Assembly: GCA_002794775.1 (NCBI GenBank)
Contig: NBAY01000056.1
Span: 124,001 to 188,000, forward strand
Length of the DNA: 64,000 bases
DNA from: Porodaedalea pini
Lineage: Eukaryota > Basidiomycota > Agaricomycetes > Hymenochaetales > Hymenochaetaceae
Direction of reading: 5' to 3'
Positions 1-10,472 of the stretch are shown here, in pieces. Below the pieces are notes generated by a model. That model made no database searches and was not told the DNA's origin. It worked only from the letters and a program-made list of their open reading frames with translations. Position numbers and translations under genes: made by a program. Position 1 is the first letter of the stretch. Each line of letters begins with the position of its first letter.

Positions 1-2060
1 TCAGAACAATGTCAAGAATTGGAATACATACCATATTGAATGGCATTTCGCTCAGCCGCACTCTTGTCGATCATGAACAAGAATGGCTCCCACTTCTGCA
101 ACTCCACAATCCTTCGTGCATTCTTGCGGATAAGATCTTTGTGTTCAGCAGTACGTTCTTCAATAACGGCTGTACCTGTGCAGATTCAGAGAGACATTCT
201 GTAATCTGGCGAGAAGTTACATTCGTACCATTACAAATGTCTTTCGCCCGTGCCAGAATTGTCTGTGATGTCTTCTTCAGGAATCGACTCAAAGAGGAGG
301 ATTGTACGTCTTCAGACAGGAGTGCTGCGACTGGAAAACATGTCAGAAGGATTCAGTATCCTTATTTTAGCTCGATAGATGGGCTTACTTGGATACATGT
401 GATTATTCGGGCCAACCGTCATGAGCAGAGTCATAGGAGTGAAGTTCTCATTTTTATTTCTCCAAGATGAATCAAACCCAACACCACGATCGAGGGAGTT
501 CAGGATGGCTGAGTCCTTGCAAAAATTATCGGACATGCCAAACGCCAACTTCAGGTGATTCTTCGGGTCATGGGGACAGTAACTGGAAGACACTATGTCA
601 GAATTTGTACTGCATATGGGATGTGTTGGTGATGACATACTCAAACACTCTGTCAGGATTCTTTTGTGTGATTAGGCTTAGACCCTCGAAGCTGTTTTTT
701 GCAAGCTTCGTATGGCGTCGATGCACAGCAAATAGCTTGTCCACATCTTTTGTAGACATGTGGCGATATATTGGGACATTCCACATTCCTTCCTTTCGTC
801 CTGAACCAATGATGTCTGTGATTTCTGTAGCTGGTTCAGCATGTATTTAGAGTCATTTGTCTGCGTGAACCATACCTTTCTTCACGTCAGACGGAGTAAC
901 ACCCATTCTGTCCATATAATCTACTACTAGCCTTCGTAACTGTTGGGAGTATTGCAAGGCATCCATATGAGCTTCATTTTGCTCTCCTTTCTGCCAAATG
1001 TGAGCAACACTTGGACGGTCTGCACAGACTTCAACCTGAGCATAGCGGCATAGTGTCATAAATGACCTTCGCACAATACAAAAACAAAGGACTCACATGT
1101 AACTCCACGCTGCATGGCCTAGTGTCCTTGGTCCACCTCTTGTGCTTCCGTTTAGTTTTCTCACCCGTTTTCTTTCTGAGAAACGGCATGGTATTTGTAA
1201 CACTCGAGGCATCTGAAAAGTATTCTTCATCCACATCGCCCTCATCCTCAGAGTCCCTCCTGTCATCCTCATCCTCAGATTCCTCTGCTAGATCATCTGC
1301 AATGCTCTGCTGTCTTTCAAATTCTTCATCTTCCTTTTCCTGCTGGAAATCCCTGACACACACTCCGGCACAGTGCATTGTGCAGTGATAGATTGGTAGG
1401 CGAAGGCCAGTCATCTGCTCACGTTGTGACAGTGGAAGGAACGTATTCAAATCACCAACAAATGCATGGGCTCGTATGTCCTTAGGTCGATCACCAGGTG
1501 TGTCCACCCAGGTCTGTACAATAGCATTTGATTTGAAGTATTCTTTGATGGAGAAATCGTTTTTCTGTGCCACTACTCACTCGGTGGACCACGGCATGAA
1601 AAGTAGAACCACTCACTTCTCTTTCAAACCACTCCGGAAGCTTGTGAGTGCTTATCGTAGCTGTTTTCCTCCACCCATGACTCTCACGCTTTATCTTTCA
1701 TATACCCAGTGTGACATTCTCTTCGAGAGAGTCTTCCTGTTCTCAATCATCGTCTGAAGGTGATGGCGAGCGCAGAGTCAGTTGGATCCCTCGAGGGCCC
1801 ATGGCATGCAGTAGAAGCAACTTTGTGGTCTTCGGGCTTACTTCCTGATGTTCGGGGGACTCAGGTGAATCTTTCGCTGCCTCAGCATACGTGGTATCCC
1901 ATTCCTCTTGCAGTGTGTTGTCGCAAACAGTCGCTGGTGTCTTGTATTTTGATAGATGCCTTTTTTTTGGTTGACCCTTTTGTGGTGTGTCACCGACGAC
2001 AGCCAATGACACCTTATCTTTCATTAGATGCCTTTTTTTCGGTCGGCCAGGCTTCCTAGT
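1..2060 (-). pseudogene. MULE-like DDE transposase, decayed, runs off the left edge
   Basis: Minus-strand multi-exon reading: an AT-hook-like start (GRPKKRHL near 2040 and a second QPKKRHL), then exons near 1614-1637, 1097-1568, 876-1035 and about 830-600, continuing to position 1. The 831-875 intron is only 45 nt with GT..AG ends. Two acidic motifs fit the catalytic core of MULE transposases: GFDSSWRNKN (about 440-470) and MIDKSAAERNAI (about 40-80). The third, glutamate-bearing motif would lie beyond the window. A TGA at 1743-1745 stands in frame between the N-terminal exon and EQEDSLEENVT, and a frame change near 600 lacks a clean intron, so this copy is probably dead. The family call rests on motif context; another DDE transposase is possible. 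Confidence 0.5.
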
Positions 2061-2220
2061 GGCCGGTGGGACATGATCCTACAAGACTGTAAGTATGGCA
2101 CAAGAACATTAGACGCATACACTTACTAGTAACGGAGCCATGCTGCGTATATGACGATGTGGATGCCGTCCCCGTCGTTGTCGTTCTTGCTGTCGTTGAC
2201 GATGTCATTATCAGCATGTG

Positions 2221-2276
2221 TGCCATCGATGGAGCAAGGTTTGCCTCTCGAGCGGAAGCAAACCTTGTCGATGGCA
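2221..2276. repeat. Inverted repeat, 19-bp arms with 5-nt bulge
   Basis: The left arm (2221-2229 plus 2235-2244) pairs perfectly with the right arm (2258-2276). A 5-nt insertion, tggag, bulges on the left and the loop is 13 nt. It lies in the 5' part of the decayed transposase region, and no coding reason explains it. Confidence 0.85.
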
Positions 2277-2333
2277 GTGGCGGTGCAATGTCAGATCGAC
2301 AGTCGTTTATATGATCGACACTTTTCCCTTGAG

Positions 2334-2373
2334 CGTCGATGTCATGACCGCGCACGTGGTCATGACATCGACG
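2334..2373. repeat. Perfect 16-bp inverted repeat, 8-nt loop
   Basis: Arms 2334-2349 and 2358-2373 are exact reverse complements around an 8-nt loop. The inner part (gaggtcatgacatc) occurs a third time at 2377-2390. Upstream, 2308-2337 (tatatgatcgacacttttcc and on) resembles 9689-9718. Possibly the terminal part of an element. Confidence 0.85.
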
Positions 2374-2390
2374 TGCGAGGTCATGACATC

Positions 2391-2700
2391 ATGTGTCTGT
2401 GAAAGCTCATGAACAACGAGCTGCATTCCTGTGGCATTTTTTTTCTTTCAAGTCAGTCATGTGCATCCCTCGAAGGGTGAATTAAAGACGTGCTCACACA
2501 CTTACACATTGTCTTACTGGGAGTATCAGTACAACTTCAAGCGAGGTAGAACTTTTGATTTGCCATGTCACAGAGCACCTGTGTGTCACAAGTAACTTCT
2601 TCTGGTGTGCCAGGGGTGCGCGCTTCTACGTCATTCTCACTGCGACATTCAAGTACTGCTGTCAAACAACAGCCTGCAATCTTCTCCTTCATTGCAGAGT
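2391..2700. other. Intergenic stretch between transposase remnant and JmjC-like gene
   Basis: This is the likely shared upstream region of the divergent remnant and the plus-strand gene. No convincing ORF or clear TATA box was found. The reading frame of the next gene is open from 2605 without an ATG, so transcription may start in this interval. Confidence 0.4.
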
Positions 2701-5700
2701 ATGGCGCTTGTCCAAACACGCTACTCGTACTCCGAGGTTGCTCGGCAGTTCTCTTTGGGGTCTGCTGATAACAATGGAGATGAAGATGATCCTGAAGAGA
2801 TCGCCGCACACCTTTTGACGCCATTAGGAGCCTCGGCTCTATATTACACCAGCCCTGATGTATGGAGTCGTGTTAAAAGGCGAGCTACTAGTGTCTGTCT
2901 CGATAGCCGTACCATGCAACGCGAGTATCTCATAAAGGCACTCTACGAGCAATATCGAATCTTTAACTCACGTATGCATGCCAGTCTGTTGTCACACCTT
3001 CCTACCGACAGGGCTCTAGCTCGCTCAGCTTTCTCCAGCTTGGCAAAAGAGGCAAGTCCTACCTGGCTGCATGGTCTGTTGCAGTGCATGCTCCTCGACA
3101 AGTTCATTTGGGCGTGCGAGCCACAGGAAGGACCGGACAACCGTTTATTACAGCAAGCTTTTGTGAGAAAGGTCGACACTCTTCCACAGCATGCAGCAAA
3201 CATCTTCAAGCTATATACGGAGTGGAATAACACATTATCTATGTTTTCAAGGAACTGGTCGGAGTACGAGTCCATGGCCACGAGGAGCGCTGATGATGAC
3301 GCTGATGCGGAATGCAGCGGTTCAAATGAAGTGCTGACGTCCCTATACCGCAGGACATCAGAATCGGCCACAAAAATGCATGTCAGCAAAGTCGAGAACA
3401 ACTTCTGCATCACTGCCCTGGGTCTTGTCAGTCTCATGCTGGTAGTGTGATTTCTGCAAATGGTTTTCTTCTCCACTGACTCCGTTTGTTTTCAGCGCTA
3501 TAAGCATACACAGAGCCAAGTGTCAACTCATCCGCCGACTGTTTCTGGTGAGCATGACAAACACACCTCACCGAACAGCACTGAGTCTCAGGGAGCGCCA
3601 CTGCACGCTCCATCATGTCCGCCGAGTGTCTCTGACGATCATGACAAACCCAACGAACACACCTCACTGAATGGCACCGAGTCTCAGGGCGCGCAAGACT
3701 CTATGGCCATCGTTCTGGCTAACACGGGCGCTCACAGTGCGGTTCGTTCGCGTTCCGTGTCCCATGATGGCAGTATCCACAGATCATTGGCAGCTGAGGG
3801 TGCATCAGATAGCAGCGCAGGACAGCTGTCCATAGTGCAATCATTGAAGTACATCTCAATATTCACAGATCCATAGCATTCTTCACACCTAAGCTCATTG
3901 GATAGGCAAGAGAATGACCAACTACCAGATGTCATCGCAGGATTGGAAGACTTTGAACTACTAAGGCCACTATATACTCTTGCTGCCATTTCTCCAATAT
4001 GCCTACTTAGTCCATACCATGTTTTGAGTGGATCACACTCGCGTGTCACTCTGACTGCACTAGGCCAGGTTTGTCCAGAGTGTGTTTATACAATGTGTGT
4101 TTTAATGTTTCTTTCCAGGCTGTTTGTCAGCCTTTTCTACAGCCCGATCCTAATCGACGTGATGTTGAACATCGTTTGCTGAACATCATCCTCGATATGG
4201 CCGTCAAAGGCCGGCACAAATTCCACCGTCAGATAGGGGGTGCCATGAAAGATTGGCATCAAAGCAGGCTTATTAACGAGGCCAATGAATGCGCTATCAC
4301 TGCAGAGAATAGAGTCAGTCAGTTGAACTGGGATGAGGCATACGCCACTCAAATGAAGGGGCCATCAATTAGGTTGCGAATAATCGACCACCTCACAAAC
4401 TTAGTAACTTCAGTTAAGAAACGATGGCACGCCCCTTTCGAAATACCACTTTCATGTCCTAGTCCTGAATGGTTTAATGCCATCGACCAAGACGGGGCTT
4501 CCGGACAGGGAAACAACGAACACCACCCCAACCCTTCTGATGATACTCCTGATACTCCTGCTCCGACAAATGGAAACAAGCGCCCGCGGAAGCCTGTCGA
4601 TCGGGGACTCCCCGAGCCAGGTACACCGGAACCAAAGCCGAAGAAGAAAAATTGGTCAAAACCTGGTAAAGGCAATGGAAAGAGATCCTTGTCGCCTCAA
4701 TCAGACAGTCGCCACAACAAGAAACGTCTGAAGAAAGCTTCCGCCGAGTCCAGTGTCAAAGAGTGGCTGTCTGAATCAGAAGATGAGGCGGTATTGGATG
4801 TTCACAGCAATCTCAGACCTCACGCTATCAAGAACGTCTTCACCCTTCCCGAGGTATGGCCCATGAAGAAAGTCTTTGTGAGTGCAGCGAACTGTGCAGT
4901 TTCTTCAATCGGAATCTCATCTTTCCTATACTTTACAGCAAAAGATGGCGTGGAAAGCAACGTTTTACATCCCTCATCCACAGAGTGAGGGCGTTGTCAC
5001 TTTAAACTTTCATCCTCCTACTGTCCAGGCTGCGATAGATTCTTCCTTCATGGAAAAAATGTCCATGGTGTTTGTTTCCAAATGGGAAACAAAGTCGGTA
5101 TCCGTCCCTACGTCTTCGTCCTCTGCGCAGATGTTTCCCAGTTGCTTTCGCTGCATAAAATATGATGCCAGCTCTAACCCAAGCTTGTTCTCAGGACACA
5201 CAAGCAGCAAGAGCATTATTAGGAACATGTGGCTCCAGCTATCACCCGATCATAGGTGGCATTTGTTCGCGTGCACAAACATACACGTTTGCGGGATGGA
5301 TGCGACCCCGTTAGGAGGTATCACGGAGTGGAGCATTATGCAGCTCGATCGAGTCGTAGACTTGACTACGATGTGTCAGTGTGAAGGTCCGAATGTTCTT
5401 TGCCATAGGTCATTTCTGAAACTGACCCATCTCGTATATCATAGTCCAGACTCTGCAACCTACTCGGAATGACTACATTGACCCAAAAACGAAGGAATAC
5501 TTTGTTAATGGTTGGAATATGTGCAAGATTTCTATCCTTCAGTTCTTGGACAACACGTTGAAAATGCACAAAGCCGAGAAGGAGTATCAACAAAAAATGG
5601 CACAGGCTGCTCAGATCATGCGACAGAAAGGCAAACCTGCTTCTCGTCTTCAACCGCCTACCTTTTTCTGCATAAACATCTTGGACATCCCTTTACATGA

Positions 5701-7198
5701 GGACCTGCTTGAAGTGTAAGTTGTTCTGGCCTCTCGCTTTAGCGGATTGAATTAACCTTTTGTTAAAGCGAATTTGATGACAGTTCTCAATACATTTCCA
5801 GGGATGAAGACGACTACACATATCACACGAGGCTTGGCCCTAACACTTTAGCCAGACGCTGGATGATAATCACAAATGCAGGAGCGTGGTCGGACTGGCA
5901 TATAGATGCCTCCGGTTATGGCACTTTCTTACACGCGTCGCTTGGAGAACATCTTGTGCTGTTCCCTAAAAGGAAGAATGCGCATCCTAGCTCTCCATCC
6001 TGGCCTGAGGATGCTGATATACATTGTGAACCTGTCCTCTTGCGTCCTGGAGAAGACTTGTGAGACAAGCTTTTTTTTTCATCCAAGCACGTTTTTGATG
6101 CATTCATGTTCAACTATCAGTCATATGTCTAGATACATTCATCCTGCTCAAGACCACGCTATCCTCACGCTGTCCGATGGCCTGTGCATTGGGGGTCATT
6201 TCTATTGTGATGGCAACTACGTTGATACTTTATGTGCGATGACCTATGAACACTACGTCGGTGCCCAAGTAATGAATGCTGAGCATCCCCGAAGCCCACT
6301 CTTGCTCTTCAAGCGTCTGATTGCATTACGAAGTATGTACACAGACCGTAAGAAGCTGCCCTTACGAATACGTAAGTGTCAGTGACGGACTACGGATACA
6401 CAAAAGGTAACCAGGTTGCATGGAACTCAGTCAGAGGAAGAGGAGAGAGGGAGAGAGCAATGAGCCAGGGGAGCTGACACAGCGCAGAGGTAGGGGTCAG
6501 CTTCTGGATGTAGCCAGGTAGAATTGACCAGGTCGAAACTAAGGGATAAGTACAGGAGGACTACCTACTTATATACCCTTCAGAGGCTGCGCATGGACCA
6601 GGGAATTAACTACTACATAAGGATAGATGATAGAACATCATGGAACTTCATAGAACAATGACATCATAGGATCGGTCAGCGAGTAAGGATAGTATGAGAA
6701 AGAGCATAATGAGTAATGAGTAAGCAGGAATAAGCGTGATTAGTGATGGGTGGATAAGATATGATAAGATAAGATAAGGGAAAATGATAAGAGAATAAAA
6801 ATAATTAAAAGGCGTCCATGACAGTAAGACCGTTTGCGCTTTCTTATGTTCAGCTGCTTACTTCATGGCCGCTTCCTCATGCAGGCATCCCCCCTATAGA
6901 CTCTCTCATGGTGCTTGTGCTTCTCGTGGCTCACATGGACCAGCTTGCACCTCAGCTACCGCCGGATGGAGCAATGGAAGACATATGGCAGGATACACCT
7001 CAGTTCCATGCCGATTTCAAGTACACTATGAAAGCTCTCGATGATCTCATCAAAAACCTATGTGAAATCGACGAACAAGAGAGCAATCCACCATTTCACA
7101 TGAACATGTTAATGGAGTTGGAGAACAACTTTGTCAAAATGTGCAGCACTTTTGAATTGGCGTACGGTGATGAAGACAGCTGTGGTTCTCCAATATGA
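2701..7198 (+). CDS. JmjC-like (cupin) Fe(II)/2-oxoglutarate oxygenase family protein, nine exons
   Basis: Proposed exons: 2701-3441, 3496-3848, 3895-4068, 4119-4877, 4939-5386, 5445-5715, 5802-6059, 6121-6371, 6885-7198. The N-terminal half is unrecognised. A Lys/Pro-rich basic stretch (about 4570-4740: KRPRKP, PKPKKKNW, KKRLKKA) looks like a nuclear signal. Exon 7 encodes WSDWHIDASGYGTFLHASLG, whose His-X-Asp is typical iron-ligand spacing in JmjC domains. Exon 8 encodes DHAILTLSDGLCIGGHFY, which would supply the distal His. Such proteins hydroxylate or demethylate substrates; the substrate here is unknown. The 3849-3894 intron needs a rare AAG acceptor, otherwise a TAG at 3874 truncates the protein. 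The last intron contains a solo LTR (6377-6823), and its ancestral GTAAG donor was duplicated as the LTR target site. Confidence 0.6.
6372..6376 (+). repeat. Target-site duplication GTAAG, left copy
   Basis: Pairs with 6824-6828. Both copies begin with GT and could act as 5' splice sites. The right copy, followed by ACCG, is probably the ancestral intron sequence. Confidence 0.85.
6377..6823. mobile_element. Solo LTR (447 bp) with 5-bp target duplication GTAAG
   Basis: The insert starts TGTCAGTGACGG and ends CCATGACA (TG..CA). It is flanked by identical GTAAG at 6372-6376 and 6824-6828. Internally it has a purine-rich GAGGAAGAGGAGAG tract, a TATATA-like stretch near 6567 and an A-rich 3' part. 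A second copy lies at 20837-21176. No internal retrotransposon genes are present, so it is a recombined solo LTR. It sits exactly at a splice donor of the JmjC-like gene. Confidence 0.9.
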
Positions 7199-7376
7199 GT
7201 TCTCTGCATTTGTGGATTGCACAATAGCGAGATTCTTCATGGTGCAGAGTCCGACGACAGCGATACGGAGGCATAACGGGAAGTAATTATCCCATACAAG
7301 TAATATGCCATTGTGGAATGAAACCAATTTTTAGGGGGCAAGGATTCTGACTAGGAAGAGTCAACCATACTGCTCT

Positions 7377-8055
7377 TTGTGTGCTAGACAGTGGTGTATG
7401 CCCGATTTGCCTCACAATAGGTGGAGATCAGTTCCGAATCTAAGTGAGTTTGTTGAGAACTTGTTGGCCAGCCAACCCAAGACTGAGAATACTGGGAGCT
7501 TGTTGTCCAGCCAGCATGAGACTGAGATTACTGAGAACTTGTTGTCTGGCCAACCTGAGACTGAGATTCCCGCAAATTCATCATCTGAGTTTATTGAGAA
7601 ATCAAAGAAGTGCAGCTTTCAGTCGGGATTTCAGACATGCCTAATCTCCAGCCTGCAACCTTATACCCAAGAAGCATGATCTCTAGCCACACAACAAGGG
7701 AAGCCGATGAAGTTTGTGCTTCGTAAGCATCTTTTGATTGATATATTGTTCTTCGATTCTAAATTGTATATGCATTGTTTCCATGCTCGGCCTTTCGGTA
7801 CAGAAAGCCCCGAGCTCACTCAACACGACCTCGACTCGTTTGTTGCTTGGCTTTTGTCTCTTCGTCTTGCAAGAAGGCCAACTTAATGAGCTTCTTGTTC
7901 TGGAAACCCCAAGCTGCACAGAATCATCAAAACTTGCTGGCCCAGGCCTCATATGCTATGCTCGTCGATGGGAAAAAAAAAACAACAGACACGGTGACAG
8001 GACCAGTCAGTGCTATTGGAAACAGTGCCTGCCGCTTCCCCCCCATGGACCTCAG
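7377..8055 (+). CDS. Short hypothetical ORF with imperfect peptide repeats
   Basis: The frame at 7377-7679 carries three imperfect copies of a 15-16 residue unit of the form (E/G)-(N/S)-L-L-x-x-Q-x-x-T-E (about 7455-7580). A possible intron with donor GTAAGC near 7727 and acceptor CAG near 7802 would join it to a downstream open stretch. No family was recognised. It may be a 3' appendage of the JmjC-like gene or a remnant. No independent sign of expression is visible. Confidence 0.25.
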
Positions 8056-8331
8056 CTGAGTTCATTCTGAAATGTAACTATATGCGCAGCCCAGACCAAG
8101 TTTTTTTTTATTCCGCCGCTGTGCTAGGGTCAACTTCGATGTGGGCTGCGATACGACACGCTCTGCATCATTGAACAACCTGCTTCCCCATGGACCACAG
8201 CTGAGTTCATTCTGAAACGTAACTATGTGCGCAGCCCAAACTAATCTTTCTTTTATTCCACCACTGTGCTAGGGTCAACTTCGTTGTGAGCTGTGGTGAT
8301 ACGAAACGCTCTGCATCATTGAACAACCTGC
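8034..8331. repeat. Tandem duplication, two units of about 149 bp
   Basis: Unit 1 (8034-8182) and unit 2 (8183-8331) share ctgagttcattctgaa, tgtgctagggtcaacttcg and gctctgcatcattgaacaac in the same order with roughly 10% differences. The duplication ends directly upstream of the TATA box of the next kinase gene, so it probably doubles part of its promoter. Confidence 0.85.
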
Positions 8332-8341
8332 GATGCCACTC

Positions 8342-8348
8342 TATAAAT
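8342..8348 (+). promoter_or_regulatory. TATA box of the small kinase gene
   Basis: TATAAAT lies 36 nt upstream of the start codon ATG at 8385, immediately after the 149-bp tandem duplication. Confidence 0.5.
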
Positions 8349-8384
8349 GCACCATGAACGATACTCTTGCAAACTCACCTCACT

Positions 8385-9508
8385 ATGTCTGCAGTCATTT
8401 TTAGTGATTTTAACCGCTCCTTTGACTCTGCGCTGTCAGGGAAAAAAACAACATATCAAGACTTCACCTCCGTAATCAAAAGCGGCTCCATGTCTTTCCT
8501 TTGTGGAGGCAGCTACGCTGATGTTAACCTCATCGCGACGTCCACTATGGGCAAACTCGCTGTGAAGGTGGTCCTTCTTCGAGGCAAACAAAACGAAATG
8601 CACACCCAGAAGGTATGCGTCTGTTTAACTCACTGCTGCTTCCAATTCGTGTCTCACTGACTTGAATATATGCATCCCGTTAGATGGTCGAAAGGGAGAT
8701 TGAAATATGGAGCTCCCTTAGTCATCCGAACATCCTCCCTTTCTTAGGGATATCTATCCCGAATGACCTGCCCTTCCCTTCTATGGTCTCTCTGTTCATG
8801 CACAATGGCTCCTGCAGGCTGCTACTCCAACCGCGTTTTGTGCAACTAGCCAATATAGTACGTCCTCTTCTTTTCTCGTCTTCTTCACTTCCCATTAAGC
8901 TGTTCATCTTCACTTTTCATAGATTAAAGGGTGCTGTTGTGCGCTTCAGTACTTGCATGACAACGGGATCTCTCACGGTGACATTCACGCAGTATGTTTG
9001 CCAAACCTCCTCCATCATTTTCTATTCATTTATGTCCTTCTGCAGGAAAATATTTTGCTCTCCGATACATGGCAGCCACTACTGTCAGATTTTGGTCATT
9101 CTACTAGGCTCACAGAAGTATCCGATGAAGAGCCTTTTGAGGCTGGATGCAACCGTTGGACGGTGCCAGAGCTGATTCTTGAAGAAATTAGTCCAACCGC
9201 TGCATCAGACATGTATTCCATTGGCATACTCATAATAGAGGTGCGATTTCTTCTCTGACTGTTTACTATTCACCTCTAAATACTTTTTACTCTTGTAGAT
9301 TGCAATCCAAAAGCCAGCTTTCAATTCCTTGAAGGATCCTGCGTTTATCATTGCTCTCATGATGGACTCACTGCCCGACATCCTCAATGACAATGAAATT
9401 GTTGTAGGTGAACTTTCTACCTGTTTGCTGGATTTATCAAGCCAGTGCCATGTGAGGGATCCCCTTGCTCAACCAACTGCTGGACATGCTGTCTCATTAC
9501 TCTTGTAA
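8385..9508 (+). CDS. HGD-type protein kinase-like protein, multi-exon
   Basis: Kinase landmarks appear in order across short introns: glycine loop GGSYADV, ATP lysine in LAVKVV, EIEIWSSLSHPNILPFLG, catalytic loop HGDIHAENILL (HGD replaces HRD), LSDFGHS (DFG), WTVPEL for the APE region, and SDMYSIGILIIE. Intron edges: GTATGC after 8611, GTACGT after 8857, GTATGT near 8992 and GTGCGA after 9240, each with an AG acceptor; the last exon ends with TAA at 9506-9508. The HGD and DFG pair resembles the TKL-like kinases expanded in agaricomycetes. The C-lobe is short, so function or activity is uncertain. Confidence 0.65.
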
Positions 9509-10239
9509 TTTTCTTACTGTTGTTTTCCTTTTCTTTTAATTTTCCATTCTCTTCCTCACTCGGTATGTATCAATACATGTATATCTAGTTCACATTGCAT
9601 TACATGGACATTGCACATAATATAATGTAATTTCTTTACTGGAAGCACTTTATGATCGACACTCTGTGCACGGGAATTGCATCCTGTGTATATGATTGAC
9701 ACTTTTCCCTCGCGCGTCTTTACATCACGTGATCTCACAACGTCCTGCCCCTGCATTGTTAGTATTATAGTATTACAACTATTGATTTTGGCAGAATTAA
9801 AAATACATACATGGTATTATATGACTCTCATCTATCTAATTTACATGTCTGTGTCTCCTCAGGAGTCAAAATTAGATCTAGGTGGCCAGGCGGCAGCTGC
9901 ACAAGCCTGCCATTCCTTCAGCACTCTCTCGTGGGGAATCACTGTATGTGGTAACAATTCATTATTTTTCCCTCATTACTAGCATCACCACCTCTCCAGA
10001 ACATGTCTTAATATTGCTGTACATGCTGTGGTTGTCTCATTACAAGTTGCTGGCCCGGGCGGTGTTGCTCAGGAGTGTTCTACTCATAACTTCCTAATTA
10101 GGATGAATTTATATGTACCCTTAATTTTCCTGTACTCTACTCATCAATAGCTTTCGATTGGTACCCATATCACTGCGATGCGCCCAGCCGTTCTTGAGTT
10201 ATTAGCTCAAAGGTTAGGAGTGAGGCCAGTAACAAAGTG
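9509..10239. other. AT-rich intergenic region with a shared repeat fragment
   Basis: No gene recognised. Positions 9689-9718 (tatatgattgacacttttcc and on) match 2308-2337 with a few substitutions, suggesting remnants of one repeat family at both places. Confidence 0.5.
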
Positions 10240-10372
10240 CACGGGGCCTAAATCATATGTCACGGGGCGCGCGGATCTGTCACGGGCACGCGGATCTGTC
10301 ACGGGGCACGCGGATCTGTCACGGGCACGCGGATCTGTCACGGGGCCTAAATCAGAAATCACGGGGCGTATT
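10240..10372. repeat. Minisatellite of alternating 20/19-bp units
   Basis: Core units at 10261-10280, 10281-10299, 10300-10319 and 10320-10338 alternate cacggggc(a/g)cgcggatctgt with a 19-bp version lacking one g. Flanking half-units carry cctaaatca instead of the cgcggatctgt core. The alternation implies duplication of a 39-bp dimer. Confidence 0.85.
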
Positions 10373-10472
10373 ACGTTTTCGACCTGCGATCCCTCGGAAG
10401 ATTGATTCTTTGCTTTGGGTTTAACTCCAGCTTAATGAATCGGTATCGCTGCACTCATTTTGTCAGTCTTCG

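Noticed and set aside
10261..10340. CRISPR-like array in the alternating repeats
   Set aside because: Units are contiguous without spacers, and the genome is eukaryotic; it is a minisatellite.
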